Assembly (NCBI GenBank): GCA_934446095.1
Contig: CAKSDR010000002.1
Coordinates: 1 to 63,761, forward strand
Length of the DNA stretch: 63,761 nucleotides
Source: an uncultured Eubacteriales bacterium
GTDB taxonomy: Bacteria; Bacillota; Clostridia; Oscillospirales; CAG-382
Reading direction: 5' to 3'
Part shown: one piece after another, positions 25,176 to 33,486 of the stretch
Layout of the letters: every line of letters starts with the position of its first letter
Numbering within the stretch: the first letter of the stretch is position 1
Notes under the pieces: model-generated
What the model was told of the DNA's origin: nothing
Seen by the model: only the letters and a program-made list of their open reading frames with translations
Database searches by the model: none
Position numbers and translations under genes: made by a program

Positions 25176-27422
25176 CTAAAAATCAAATTTAACCTGAAGG
25201 GAATTTATGTCGAAACTCTCGTACAGGGTTCCTGTGCTTGGAAGTTTTTGCTTTCTGTATTTTGAAAATTTTTTCATTTCCTCGCTGCCGTCATCGGAAA
25301 ACAGCGATACGCTTGAAATTTTTTGCCCTTTTTTGATGGTGAAGACATAAACCCCTGATGAGGATTTTGTGCTTTTGTACGCCAGTTGATCGGAATTTAA
25401 TATTATTGCTTTTCCGACAGATGACAACAAAAGAAATTCGCGTGAAAATTTCCGTCCTTCCTTTTCCGGAACAAAGAATATTCCGGCAAGCGGGCTGTCA
25501 GAACTGTAGGCGTTTACAAGTTTTTTTCTGTTTGTTTTTGTCATGTAAGCATCAAGCGGTACCGCGACTGCTTTCCCGTTTTCAAAAAACAAAGCGATAT
25601 GCCCTTTGTAATCTTTCGTAGAAAGCATCATTTTTACTTTTTCATTTTCGTCAAAACCAAGTTTTGCGGGTATATAATCTCCGAGTTCCGAAGGCTTTAC
25701 GGAATCGAACTCGTAGACTTTTGCCTTATATACCTGACACTTGTCGGAAAAGAAGAGCACGTCGTAATCATTTTCCGCGTCTTGCTTTGAAACGATAAAA
25801 TCGTTTTCTTTAAGTTTTTGCTCCGATTTTATGGGAAGATTTCCCTTGTAGGGAATTATTTTTTTGAAATAGCCGTCGTTTGTATAAACGAGATTTACCG
25901 GATATGTTTCGATTTTTTCTTCAATTTCGGCTGCATCTTCCGTCTGATATATTATCATTGTTTTTCTGGGTTTTGCGTACTTCTTCTTTACATTTGCAAG
26001 TTGTTTTGCTATAATTTCGTGAACTTTTTTGTCAGAAGAAAGTTTATCTTTTGTGTCTTCGATGTCTTGTTCGAGTTTTTTGGTTTCCGCAGTTTTGTTT
26101 ATGATATATTCGCGGTTCAGATTTCTGAGTTTTATCTCGGCAATGTAATCTGCCTGAATTTCATCAATTTCAAATCCTGCCATGAGGTTTTTAACGACGT
26201 CTTTTTCGCTTTCGGTCTCACGTATTATCTTAACTGCCTTGTCAATGTCAAGTAGGAGTTTTGAAAGTCCGTAAAGAAGATGAAGTTTTTCGTTCATTCT
26301 GCCGAGTTCAAAAAACAGCTGACGCCTTAAGCACTCGGTTCTCCAGGCAATCCATTCGGTCAATATGTCGCGCACTCCGAGCGTTTTCGGATTGCCGCCT
26401 ATTAAAACGTTGAAGTTGCACGAGAAAATATCTTCAAGGGTGGTGAATTTGAAAAGTTTTGCCATGAGTTTTTCATAATCGGCGCCTCTTTTCAGATCAA
26501 TTGCTATTTTAAGGCCGTTAAGGTCGGTTTCGTCCCTGACGTCGGAAATTTCTTTTATTTTGCCTTCCTTTATAAGTTTTGCAATTTTGTCGATTATAAT
26601 TTCAACTTTTGTGGTATACGGAATTTCAGTAATTTCAATGCAGTTTGATTTTTTGTCGTAATTATACCGCGCGCGTATCTTTACTGAACCGTGACCGGTC
26701 GAATAAATTTGTTCCAGCTGCTCTTTGTTATATATATAAAGCCCGCCTGTAGAAAAATCCGGTGCTTTTACGATATCCGTAATATCAGCATCAGGGTTTT
26801 TCATAAGTTCCGTTGCGGCATCGCATATTTCGGCAAGATTAAATGAACAGATGTTGCTTGCCATGCCTACGGCAATTCCTATGTTTGGCGAAATGAGTAT
26901 GTTTGGAAAAGAAGTGGGAAAAAGCACAGGCTCTTTTAAAGTGCTGTCATAATTGTCAGTAAAGTCAACGGCGTCTTTGTCTATGCCGGAAAAAATTTCC
27001 TCGCAGAAAGGATCGAGTTTGCACTCTGTGTAACGGGAGGCGGCATACGCCATGTCGGAATATACTTTTCCAAACGAACCTTTGGAGTCAATAAACGGAT
27101 GAAGCAAAGCCTCGTTTCCCCTTGTAAGGCGGACAAGCGTTTCATAAATGGACGAATCTCCGTGGGGATTCAGTTTCATTGTTTGTCCGACAACATTTGC
27201 CGACTTTGTCTTGTCGCCGTTTATAAGCCCCATTTTATACATGGTATAAAGCAATTTCCTGTGGGCGGGTTTGAAGCCGTCAATTTCGGGAATTGCTCTC
27301 GATATTATTACGCTCATCGCATAAGGCATATAATTTACGCGCAGCGTATCTGTTATCGGCTGGTCGTTTATAACGGCAGTCACAGTATTTTCCGGTATTT
27401 TTGAAGATTTGTTTTTTCTCAT
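25176..27422 (-). CDS. Type IIA topoisomerase subunit A (ParC/GyrA-like)
   Basis: A protein of 748 residues. The breakage-reunion domain starts with MPYAMSVIISRAIPEIDGF, and the catalytic tyrosine is Tyr131 in AASRYTE. The quinolone-determining segment PHGDSSIYETL carries Ser90 and Glu94. The coiled-coil tower follows, then a shortened C-terminal domain of about 250 residues. I do not see an intact GyrA box, which fits topoisomerase IV (decatenation) better than gyrase. GFKPAHRKLLY replaces the usual GLKPVHRRILY. No parE/gyrB gene is adjacent: ruvB is upstream instead. It sits 32 bases behind ruvB in the same operon. Confidence 0.88.
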   Translation of the reverse strand: MRKNKSSKIPENTVTAVINDQPITDTLRVNYMPYAMSVIISRAIPEIDGFKPAHRKLLYTMYKMGLINGDKTKSANVVGQTMKLNPHGDSSIYETLVRLTRGNEALLHPFIDSKGSFGKVYSDMAYAASRYTECKLDPFCEEIFSGIDKDAVDFTDNYDSTLKEPVLFPTSFPNILISPNIGIAVGMASNICSFNLAEICDAATELMKNPDADITDIVKAPDFSTGGLYIYNKEQLEQIYSTGHGSVKIRARYNYDKKSNCIEITEIPYTTKVEIIIDKIAKLIKEGKIKEISDVRDETDLNGLKIAIDLKRGADYEKLMAKLFKFTTLEDIFSCNFNVLIGGNPKTLGVRDILTEWIAWRTECLRRQLFFELGRMNEKLHLLYGLSKLLLDIDKAVKIIRETESEKDVVKNLMAGFEIDEIQADYIAEIKLRNLNREYIINKTAETKKLEQDIEDTKDKLSSDKKVHEIIAKQLANVKKKYAKPRKTMIIYQTEDAAEIEEKIETYPVNLVYTNDGYFKKIIPYKGNLPIKSEQKLKENDFIVSKQDAENDYDVLFFSDKCQVYKAKVYEFDSVKPSELGDYIPAKLGFDENEKVKMMLSTKDYKGHIALFFENGKAVAVPLDAYMTKTNRKKLVNAYSSDSPLAGIFFVPEKEGRKFSREFLLLSSVGKAIILNSDQLAYKSTKSSSGVYVFTIKKGQKISSVSLFSDDGSEEMKKFSKYRKQKLPSTGTLYESFDINSLQVKFDF

Positions 27423-27454
27423 ATCGTTTTCCTTAGCGGTTTTTATATTTTAGA

Positions 27455-28540
27455 TCAGTTGTCAAATAGAGTGGCGTTTTGTTCAGATAAAGGCTCGCTT
27501 TCCGGAAATTTAATTCCGAGATGTTCATATGCTCTTTTTGTCGCGCATCTTCCTCTTGGAGTTCGGTTTAAAAATCCGAGCTGCAGAAGATACGGTTCAT
27601 AGACGTCTTCAAGCGTTATCGATTCTTCGCCTATTGTTGACGCAAGCGTTTCGATTCCGACAGGTCCGCCGCCGAAATAGTCTATAATTGCATGAAGCAT
27701 CCGCCTGTCAACAGCATCAAGACCGAGGCCGTCTATCTCGAGCAGTCCGAGCGCACCGTCCGCCATATCTTTTGTTATTGTTCCTTCGCCTTTTACCTGG
27801 GCATAGTCGCGTACTCTTTTTAAAAGCCTGTTTGCGATTCGCGGCGTTCCTCTTGAACGCAGGGCAATTTCATATGCTCCGTCTTTTTCTATGGGAATAC
27901 CGAGTATTGAAGCGCTTCGGGTTACAATTTCAGATAACTCTTCCGGCGAATAAAGTTCAAGCCTTAAAAGATGTCCGAATCTGTCGCGCAAAGGAGAGGT
28001 GAGCTGACCTGCTCTTGTCGTTGCTCCTATGAGCGTGAAATGGGGAAGAGGAAGACGTATGCTTCTTGCGGAAGGGCCCTTTCCCATAATTATATCAAGA
28101 TTAAAGTCTTCCATTGCCGGATAAAGTATTTCTTCAACCTGCCTCGGAAGTCTGTGAATTTCGTCTATAAAGAGAATATCGTTTTCTTTAAGGTTCGTAA
28201 GAAGCGCGGCAAGGTCGCCCTGCTTTTCGATAGCGGGTCCTGAGGTTATGCGGATGCCTGCTGACATTTCGGAGGCGATAATTGCCGCAAGTGTGGTTTT
28301 TCCGAGTCCGGGAGGACCGTGAAGCAATATATGGTCAAGACATTCGCCGCGCATTTTTGCTGCCTGCATTGAAATTGCAAGTTTTTCCTTTACGCGCAAC
28401 TGACCTATATATTCTTCAAGAGTTTTTGGACGCAGAGAAGTTTCGTTTTCCGTGTCTTCTTCAAGACTTCTTGAACTTATTATTCTGCTTTCAAAATCAA
28501 AATCTTCGTTGAAAGCGTCATCTTTACTGCTTTTTATCAA
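27455..28540 (-). CDS. ruvB: Holliday junction branch-migration ATPase RuvB
   Basis: A protein of 361 residues, about 25 longer than usual because of an acidic N-terminal extension before SLRPKTLEEYIGQ. Walker A GPPGLGKTT lies at 75-83 and DEIHR at 126-130. IGATTRAGQLTSPLRDRFG is sensor I with the Arg finger region, and the C-terminal winged helix has GFLNRTPRGR. It is the hexameric motor on RuvA-bound junctions. Co-transcribed with ruvA and ruvC. Confidence 0.97.
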   Translation of the reverse strand: MIKSSKDDAFNEDFDFESRIISSRSLEEDTENETSLRPKTLEEYIGQLRVKEKLAISMQAAKMRGECLDHILLHGPPGLGKTTLAAIIASEMSAGIRITSGPAIEKQGDLAALLTNLKENDILFIDEIHRLPRQVEEILYPAMEDFNLDIIMGKGPSARSIRLPLPHFTLIGATTRAGQLTSPLRDRFGHLLRLELYSPEELSEIVTRSASILGIPIEKDGAYEIALRSRGTPRIANRLLKRVRDYAQVKGEGTITKDMADGALGLLEIDGLGLDAVDRRMLHAIIDYFGGGPVGIETLASTIGEESITLEDVYEPYLLQLGFLNRTPRGRCATKRAYEHLGIKFPESEPLSEQNATLFDN

Positions 28541-28571
28541 AGTGTTTTCTCCCTGATTTTATAAAATAATA

Positions 28572-29210
28572 TTATTTTACAAGTTTCTGAAGTGCAAGCC
28601 GTATCGTGTCTTCTATCCCATGATTTCCGGACACGGCTTTTACGGCTTTTGCAGCTTCTGCTTTTGTATATCCGAGAACCACAAGCGCGTTTACGGCTTC
28701 ATTAAGCGTTTCGCCTGATATAACTCTTTCGCTGCGGTTTTCTCCCGAGGCTTCGGGAATGTCGCTGCCAAGAGGCAGTTTTGCGATTTTATCCTTAAGT
28801 TCGATAATTATTTTTTGAGCGGTTTTGATTCCTATGCCGTTGGCCCTTGAAAGTTCCTTTGCGTCGCCGCAGGCGCAGGCAAGCGCAATTTCAGAAGGCG
28901 AAAAGTTTGAAAGAATTGAAATTGCGGCTTTCGGACCTACTCCCGAAACCGATATCAGAAGTTTGAAAACCGCGCACTCGTCTTTTGAACAAAATCCGTA
29001 CAACTCGGCGCAGTCTTCGCCTACCTTGTAAAAAGTATATAAAAGACAGTCGCTGTCCGAAAAGTTACCGGAGGCGTCTTTTATAAAATTTTCTGCGATA
29101 TATTCATATGTCATGCCTGAAATGAAGATGAGATATCCGACTCCTCCGCAGTCGATTACCGCATAGTCGGTCGTCAGTGCGGAGAGTTTTCCCCTGATAT
29201 AATAATACAT
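28572..29210 (-). CDS. ruvA: Holliday junction-binding protein RuvA
   Basis: About 212 residues from the chosen ATG at 29210, which has AGAGGT five bases upstream; the frame itself extends back into ruvC to 29282. Domain I begins MYYYIRGKL. Helix-hairpin-helix motifs appear as SVSGVGPKAA and NGIGIKTAQKI. The C-terminal RuvB-binding domain has VLGYTKAEA. It targets RuvB to four-way junctions. Confidence 0.95.
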   Translation of the reverse strand: MYYYIRGKLSALTTDYAVIDCGGVGYLIFISGMTYEYIAENFIKDASGNFSDSDCLLYTFYKVGEDCAELYGFCSKDECAVFKLLISVSGVGPKAAISILSNFSPSEIALACACGDAKELSRANGIGIKTAQKIIIELKDKIAKLPLGSDIPEASGENRSERVISGETLNEAVNALVVLGYTKAEAAKAVKAVSGNHGIEDTIRLALQKLVK

Positions 29211-29220
29211 AATTACCTCT

Positions 29221-29727
29221 TTACCGGTTAAGTTTAAAAAGAATGGAAGAAGAACTGTATGCGTGGCATATTGCGGCGGCAAGTGCGTCGGCGGTGTCGT
29301 CGGGCTTTGGCGCTTTTTTGAGGCCGAGAAGTGTTTTTACCATTTCTATCATCTGGTGCTTTTCGGCTCTTCCGTAGCCGGTGACAGACTGCTTTATCTG
29401 AAGAGGGGTGTATTCATATATCGGAATTCCTCTTTTTGATGCGGCAAGCAGAATTACTCCTCTTGCCTGGCAGACATTTACGGCGGTTTTGGCGTTTGTG
29501 TTGAAGAATAATTCTTCTATAGACAAAGCATCCGGACGGAATTTGTCGCAAAGTTCGCATATGCCTTCATATATCTCACAAAGACGGTTTTCGGTTTTTT
29601 GATGGGCCTTTGTCGTTACGGCTCCGTATTCAATTACCCGAAAGTCGTTTGCGCCGAATTTTCCCCCGTATTCAACGACTCCGAAACCGACTATCGCATA
29701 TCCCGGGTCTATGCCCAAAATAACCAT
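29221..29727 (-). CDS. ruvC: Holliday junction resolvase RuvC
   Basis: A protein of 168 residues with the RNase H-like fold. The metal-binding acidic residues are Asp7 (GIDPGYAIVGFG), Glu71 (LSIEELFF) and the pair in KPDDTADALA (Asp144, Asp147). It cuts Holliday junctions. First gene of the ten-gene minus-strand operon, 38 bases downstream of the -10 box. Confidence 0.97.
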   Translation of the reverse strand: MVILGIDPGYAIVGFGVVEYGGKFGANDFRVIEYGAVTTKAHQKTENRLCEIYEGICELCDKFRPDALSIEELFFNTNAKTAVNVCQARGVILLAASKRGIPIYEYTPLQIKQSVTGYGRAEKHQMIEMVKTLLGLKKAPKPDDTADALAAAICHAYSSSSILFKLNR

Positions 29728-29765
29728 AAGATATATTTCTCCAATATAAAAAAATATTTCATTAA

Positions 29766-29794
29766 ATTATATCACAATATGCAGTCTTTGTCAA
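29766..29794 (-). promoter_or_regulatory. Consensus sigma-A promoter of the ruvC-ftsH operon
   Basis: On the minus strand a perfect TTGACA, a 17-base spacer and a perfect TATAAT. This is the strongest promoter match in the window. Confidence 0.85.
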
Positions 29795-29852
29795 AAATAT
29801 TTTTAAATTTTAAATCATTTGCAAATAATTTTTTTTACATGGTAAAAATATG

Positions 29853-29881
29853 TTGAAAAAATCGGGAATAAAGGGTATAAT
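29853..29881 (+). promoter_or_regulatory. Sigma-A promoter of the DUF1858-trmK-nif3-rqcH operon
   Basis: TTGAAA, 17 bases, TATAAT, 32 bases before the first start codon. It shares the 13-mer TTGAAAAAATCGG with the nnrD promoter. Confidence 0.8.
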
Positions 29882-29913
29882 AACAGTGTAAAAATAAAAA
29901 GGAGGCGGCATAT

Positions 29914-30117
29914 ATGACGCAGATTACAAAACAAACAATAATCGGAGATATCCTTGACGCGGATAAGGAGTGTTCGAAATTCTTTCTTGAAATAGGCATG
30001 CATTGTCTTGGCTGCCCTTCGGCAAGAGGAGAAACTGTTGAGCAGGCATGCGAAGTTCACGGAGTTGACGCCGACGAACTTGTTGAGAAGATAAATGACT
30101 ATCTTGCAGGAAAATAA
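29914..30117 (+). CDS. DUF1858 redox-disulfide domain protein
   Basis: A protein of 67 residues consisting of one DUF1858 domain, also called the hybrid-cluster-protein-associated redox disulfide domain. The signature is FFLEIGMHCLGCPSA, with a CxxC pair that could form a reversible disulfide or bind metal. KGGAGGCGG-type ribosome site (AGGAGGCG) precedes the ATG. It overlaps trmK by 23 bases. Its partner is unknown; no hybrid cluster protein gene is nearby. Confidence 0.88.
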   Translation: MTQITKQTIIGDILDADKECSKFFLEIGMHCLGCPSARGETVEQACEVHGVDADELVEKINDYLAGK

Positions 30118-30868
30118 GTTTTATTTAAAAGACCTCGGTAAAAGGCTTTCGCTTATAGCGGAAACTGTAAGCGAAAAACTTTGCGGCGAGGACGAAGACA
30201 CAAAACTTGTTGCTGCAGACGTCGGCACAGACCATGCAAAACTGCCGGTTTTTCTGATAAAAACCGGCATCTGTGTGCGCGTTATCGCATCAGATATAAA
30301 TAAAGGTCCCTGTGAAATTGCAAGAAGAAACGTGGAAGGTGAAAAACTTTCCGAATACATTGACGTTATACATACGGACGGCCTTTCCGGATTTGAAAGG
30401 TATAATTTAAACAGAGTTGTAATTGCAGGCATGGGCGGAGAACTTATTGCTAAAATATTGGATAACGCCGGCCTTTGCGACAAGGAAAAAATCAAATTTG
30501 TATTGCAGCCGCAGAGTCACAGTGATGTCCTGCGGCAATATTTGTTTGAAAACGGATATTGCATTGTACAAGAAAAATATGTATGTGAAAAAGGCAAGGA
30601 TTATTGCATAATCTCAGCGACGTTTGACGGAATAAAAAGGCGCGGCAGTCTTATTGAAATATATTTCGGGGATATTTTGCGGTGCAAGGATGATCCTGTA
30701 TTTTCAAGAATGTTTGAAAAAAAGTATAAAAATTTGGAAAAAATAATACCCGTAAGAAAAAAGTCCGCGGAATATGAACAAAACGAGGTTTTTCTAAGAG
30801 AGGAAAAACTGTTTTGCGAAATGAAAAAATATTTAAAAAGGGCTGATCAAAATGACGAAAATATGTGA
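30095..30868 (+). CDS. trmK: tRNA (adenine-22-N1)-methyltransferase TrmK
   Basis: A protein of 257 residues of the TrmK/YqfN family, a Rossmann methyltransferase that makes m1A22 in tRNA. The SAM-binding motif is VAADVGTDHAKLPV, followed by ASDINKGPCEIARRN and NRVVIAGMGGELI. The ATG at 30095 overlaps the preceding gene; a TTG at 30104 would shorten it by three residues. It is paired with the Nif3-like gene as in most Bacillota. Confidence 0.93.
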   Translation: MTILQENKFYLKDLGKRLSLIAETVSEKLCGEDEDTKLVAADVGTDHAKLPVFLIKTGICVRVIASDINKGPCEIARRNVEGEKLSEYIDVIHTDGLSGFERYNLNRVVIAGMGGELIAKILDNAGLCDKEKIKFVLQPQSHSDVLRQYLFENGYCIVQEKYVCEKGKDYCIISATFDGIKRRGSLIEIYFGDILRCKDDPVFSRMFEKKYKNLEKIIPVRKKSAEYEQNEVFLREEKLFCEMKKYLKRADQNDENM

Positions 30869-31625
30869 TATTTATAATTATATTGAAACTTTTGCGAAAA
30901 GCGAATTCCGTGAGGATTTTGACAATGACGGAATTATGCTTTGCAAAAATGCAAGCAGTCCGGTAAAGACGGCTGTCGTATGTCTTGAAATAAATGAGCA
31001 GTGTATCGACTTTGCGTCAGAAAATAAGGCGCAGCTTATAATTACGCACCACCCATATATTTTCAGACCCCTGAAACACATTACGGGAACAGAATATTCG
31101 AACACCGAAAAACTCATGAAAAACGATATCTCGGTAATCTCTTTCCATACAAGGCTTGATTGTGCGCAGGGAGGGGTAAATGACGCTCTTGCGGCATCGC
31201 TTTGCCTTTCGGATGTTATGGGTTTTGCCGGAAAGACCGGACATCTCGGCAGAATCGGAAAAACCGACCGGGAATACAGTCCCTTGGAATTTGCGGAATT
31301 TATTAAGGAAAAACTTTCGTGCGGCGCTGTAAGGGCGGCTTTCCCGGACAAAAACATGAAAATAAAAACAGCGGCGGTGCTGGGAGGGGCCGGAAAAGAT
31401 TATATAATCGAGGCAAAAATTTCGGGAGCCGACGCATATGTTACAGCGGACCTTTCGCATAATTCTTTTATTGACGCAAAAAATCTGGGGCTTGCGATAT
31501 TTGACGCAGGACACTATTATACGGAAAATGTTATAGTTGATGCGCTGATGAAAAAAATCGGCGGAAATTTTTCCGGGGTGAATTTTTTGAGTTTTGATGT
31601 GAAGAGTCCCTATATTAATATTTAA
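30852..31625 (+). CDS. Nif3-like dinuclear metal-centre protein
   Basis: A protein of 257 residues. Metal ligands are visible in ITHHPYIF, FHTRLDCAQGGVND and the C-terminal DAGHYYTENV. The family forms hexamers with a dinuclear metal site and is annotated as GTP cyclohydrolase I type 2-like, though the true reaction is disputed. It lacks the extra PII-like insert of Bacillus YqfO, so it is the short form. It overlaps trmK by 17 bases. Confidence 0.92.
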   Translation: MTKICDIYNYIETFAKSEFREDFDNDGIMLCKNASSPVKTAVVCLEINEQCIDFASENKAQLIITHHPYIFRPLKHITGTEYSNTEKLMKNDISVISFHTRLDCAQGGVNDALAASLCLSDVMGFAGKTGHLGRIGKTDREYSPLEFAEFIKEKLSCGAVRAAFPDKNMKIKTAAVLGGAGKDYIIEAKISGADAYVTADLSHNSFIDAKNLGLAIFDAGHYYTENVIVDALMKKIGGNFSGVNFLSFDVKSPYINI

Positions 31626-31636
31626 CGGAGAGAAAA

Positions 31637-33445
31637 ATGCCATTTGATGCAGGTATGACAAGCGCTGTTGTAAAAGAACTTCAAGGCGGTTTTGTCGGTT
31701 CAAAAATTGAAAAAGTTTATCAGCCGGAAAAAGATGAAATCATAATCGCAGCCAAAAACGGAAAGGAAACATATAAACTTTTGCTTTCGGCAAAGTCGGG
31801 TTCCTCAAGAATAGGACTTACCGAACTTGAAAGAAAAAATCCCCAAACGCCTTTTACGTTCTGCATGCTTTTAAGAAAGCATATTTCCGGAGGCGTAATA
31901 GGTGCTGTGCGCCAGCTGGGATTTGAAAGAGCGGTTGAAGTGGAAATAAATTCGTATGATGAGATGGGATTTGTTTCGAAAAAATATCTTATAGCGGAAA
32001 TTACCGGCAGGTACAGCAATGTTATTTTTTGCAAAGATGATAAAAAGGTAATATCGGCAATAAGGCTTTCACATGGACTTTCGGATGAAAAAAGACCTCT
32101 TTTATGCGGCTTTAAATATGAGAAACTTCCCATTCCGGAGGGCAAGGCTGACCCCATGAGCGAAACAAAAGCCGGTTTTTTAAAAAGATTTACGGATTTT
32201 ATGAACAATATGGGAGGAGAATATCCTTGTGAAAAATATTTTCTTTCATCATATTCCGGAATTTCTCCGCTTATCTCAAGAGAAATCTGTTACAGGACTT
32301 CGAAAAACCATGCCGTTTTGATGTCAGAGGTTTCGGCAGACAATCTGTTTTTGAATTTTGAATCGATTTATGCGCCGGTCAGAAACGGAAATTTTGTCCC
32401 GTATATTATATATGATAAGGAAAAAAATCCGATAGAATACAGTTTTTGCGAAATTTTGCAGTACGGAAGTATGTGTGTTGCCGAAAAGCAGGAAAGTTTT
32501 TCAAAAATGCTTGACAGATTTTACGGCGAGCGCGAAAGGGCAGAAAGAATAAAGGCGAAGTCGCAGGATATTCTTAAACTTTTAACGTCTGCCTCTTCAA
32601 GAATTGCGAAAAAGACGGAACTTCAGAAAAACGATCTTATTCAGTGCCGAAGCAAGGAAAAGTATAAAAAATACGGGGACCTTATACAGTCCAATATTTA
32701 TATGCTTAAAAAGGGAATGACAAAGGTTGATGTTATCGATTATACCGATGAGAACATGCCGCATGTGCAGATAAATCTTGAAGTAAACCTTACTCCGTCG
32801 CAGAATGCGCAGAAATATTACAAAAAATACAATAAATTAAAGTCCGCCGAAGAAAATCTCGGCCGCGAAATAAAAAATTCCGAGAATGAGCAAAAATATA
32901 TTGATACGGTTTTTGACAGTCTTACGAAAGCGCAGAACGAGAATGACCTTTCGGAGATCCGTGAGGAACTTGTGAACTGCGGATATGGGAAAAAACTTGA
33001 GTCGCTTTCGGGCAGAAACAAAAATTTTAAGAACAACAAAAACAAAGTTTCAAAGAGAGTTTTTGCACCGCTGAAATTTAAAACAAGCGGAAATGTTAAG
33101 GTTTTGTGCGGCAAGAATAATCTTCAGAATGATTATATAACGTTGACAAAAGCGTCAAAGGACGATTACTGGTTTCATGTAAAAGGCATGCCGGGTTCGC
33201 ATGTTATAATGATGTGCGGAAAAAGCGAGCCGGACGCACAGGACTTTACCGAATGCGCCATGATTGCAGCGTACTATTCTTCGGGAAGGAATACTCCGGG
33301 TGTTGCGGTTGATTACACAAAAGTAAGAAACATAAAAAAGCCTTCCGGAGCAAAACCGGGATTTGTGACGTATGAAACAAATTATACGGCGTATGTTACG
33401 GCAGATGAAAAAACCGTGTCGGCGCTTGCAGACACGGAAACTTAA
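31637..33445 (+). CDS. rqcH: RqcH (NFACT) ribosome quality-control protein
   Basis: A protein of 602 residues. The NFACT-N domain begins MPFDAGMTSAVVKELQ, coiled-coil segments are near 300-440, and the C-terminal NFACT-R domain has YWFHVKGMPGSHVIM. RqcH binds obstructed 50S subunits and adds alanine tails to stalled peptides. It is often annotated as a fibronectin-binding protein. The ATG follows CGGAGAG. Last gene of its operon, with a strong terminator. Confidence 0.95.
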   Translation: MPFDAGMTSAVVKELQGGFVGSKIEKVYQPEKDEIIIAAKNGKETYKLLLSAKSGSSRIGLTELERKNPQTPFTFCMLLRKHISGGVIGAVRQLGFERAVEVEINSYDEMGFVSKKYLIAEITGRYSNVIFCKDDKKVISAIRLSHGLSDEKRPLLCGFKYEKLPIPEGKADPMSETKAGFLKRFTDFMNNMGGEYPCEKYFLSSYSGISPLISREICYRTSKNHAVLMSEVSADNLFLNFESIYAPVRNGNFVPYIIYDKEKNPIEYSFCEILQYGSMCVAEKQESFSKMLDRFYGERERAERIKAKSQDILKLLTSASSRIAKKTELQKNDLIQCRSKEKYKKYGDLIQSNIYMLKKGMTKVDVIDYTDENMPHVQINLEVNLTPSQNAQKYYKKYNKLKSAEENLGREIKNSENEQKYIDTVFDSLTKAQNENDLSEIREELVNCGYGKKLESLSGRNKNFKNNKNKVSKRVFAPLKFKTSGNVKVLCGKNNLQNDYITLTKASKDDYWFHVKGMPGSHVIMMCGKSEPDAQDFTECAMIAAYYSSGRNTPGVAVDYTKVRNIKKPSGAKPGFVTYETNYTAYVTADEKTVSALADTET

Positions 33446-33475
33446 AAAGCGGCGGAGAACTCTCCGCCGCTTTTT
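33445..33475. terminator. Bidirectional terminator after rqcH
   Basis: A 14-bp GC-rich stem (33445-33458 with 33461-33474, core GCGGCGGAGA), tight loop, A run before and T run after. It separates rqcH from the converging SLH gene. Confidence 0.92.
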
Positions 33476-33486
33476 AATATTAAATT

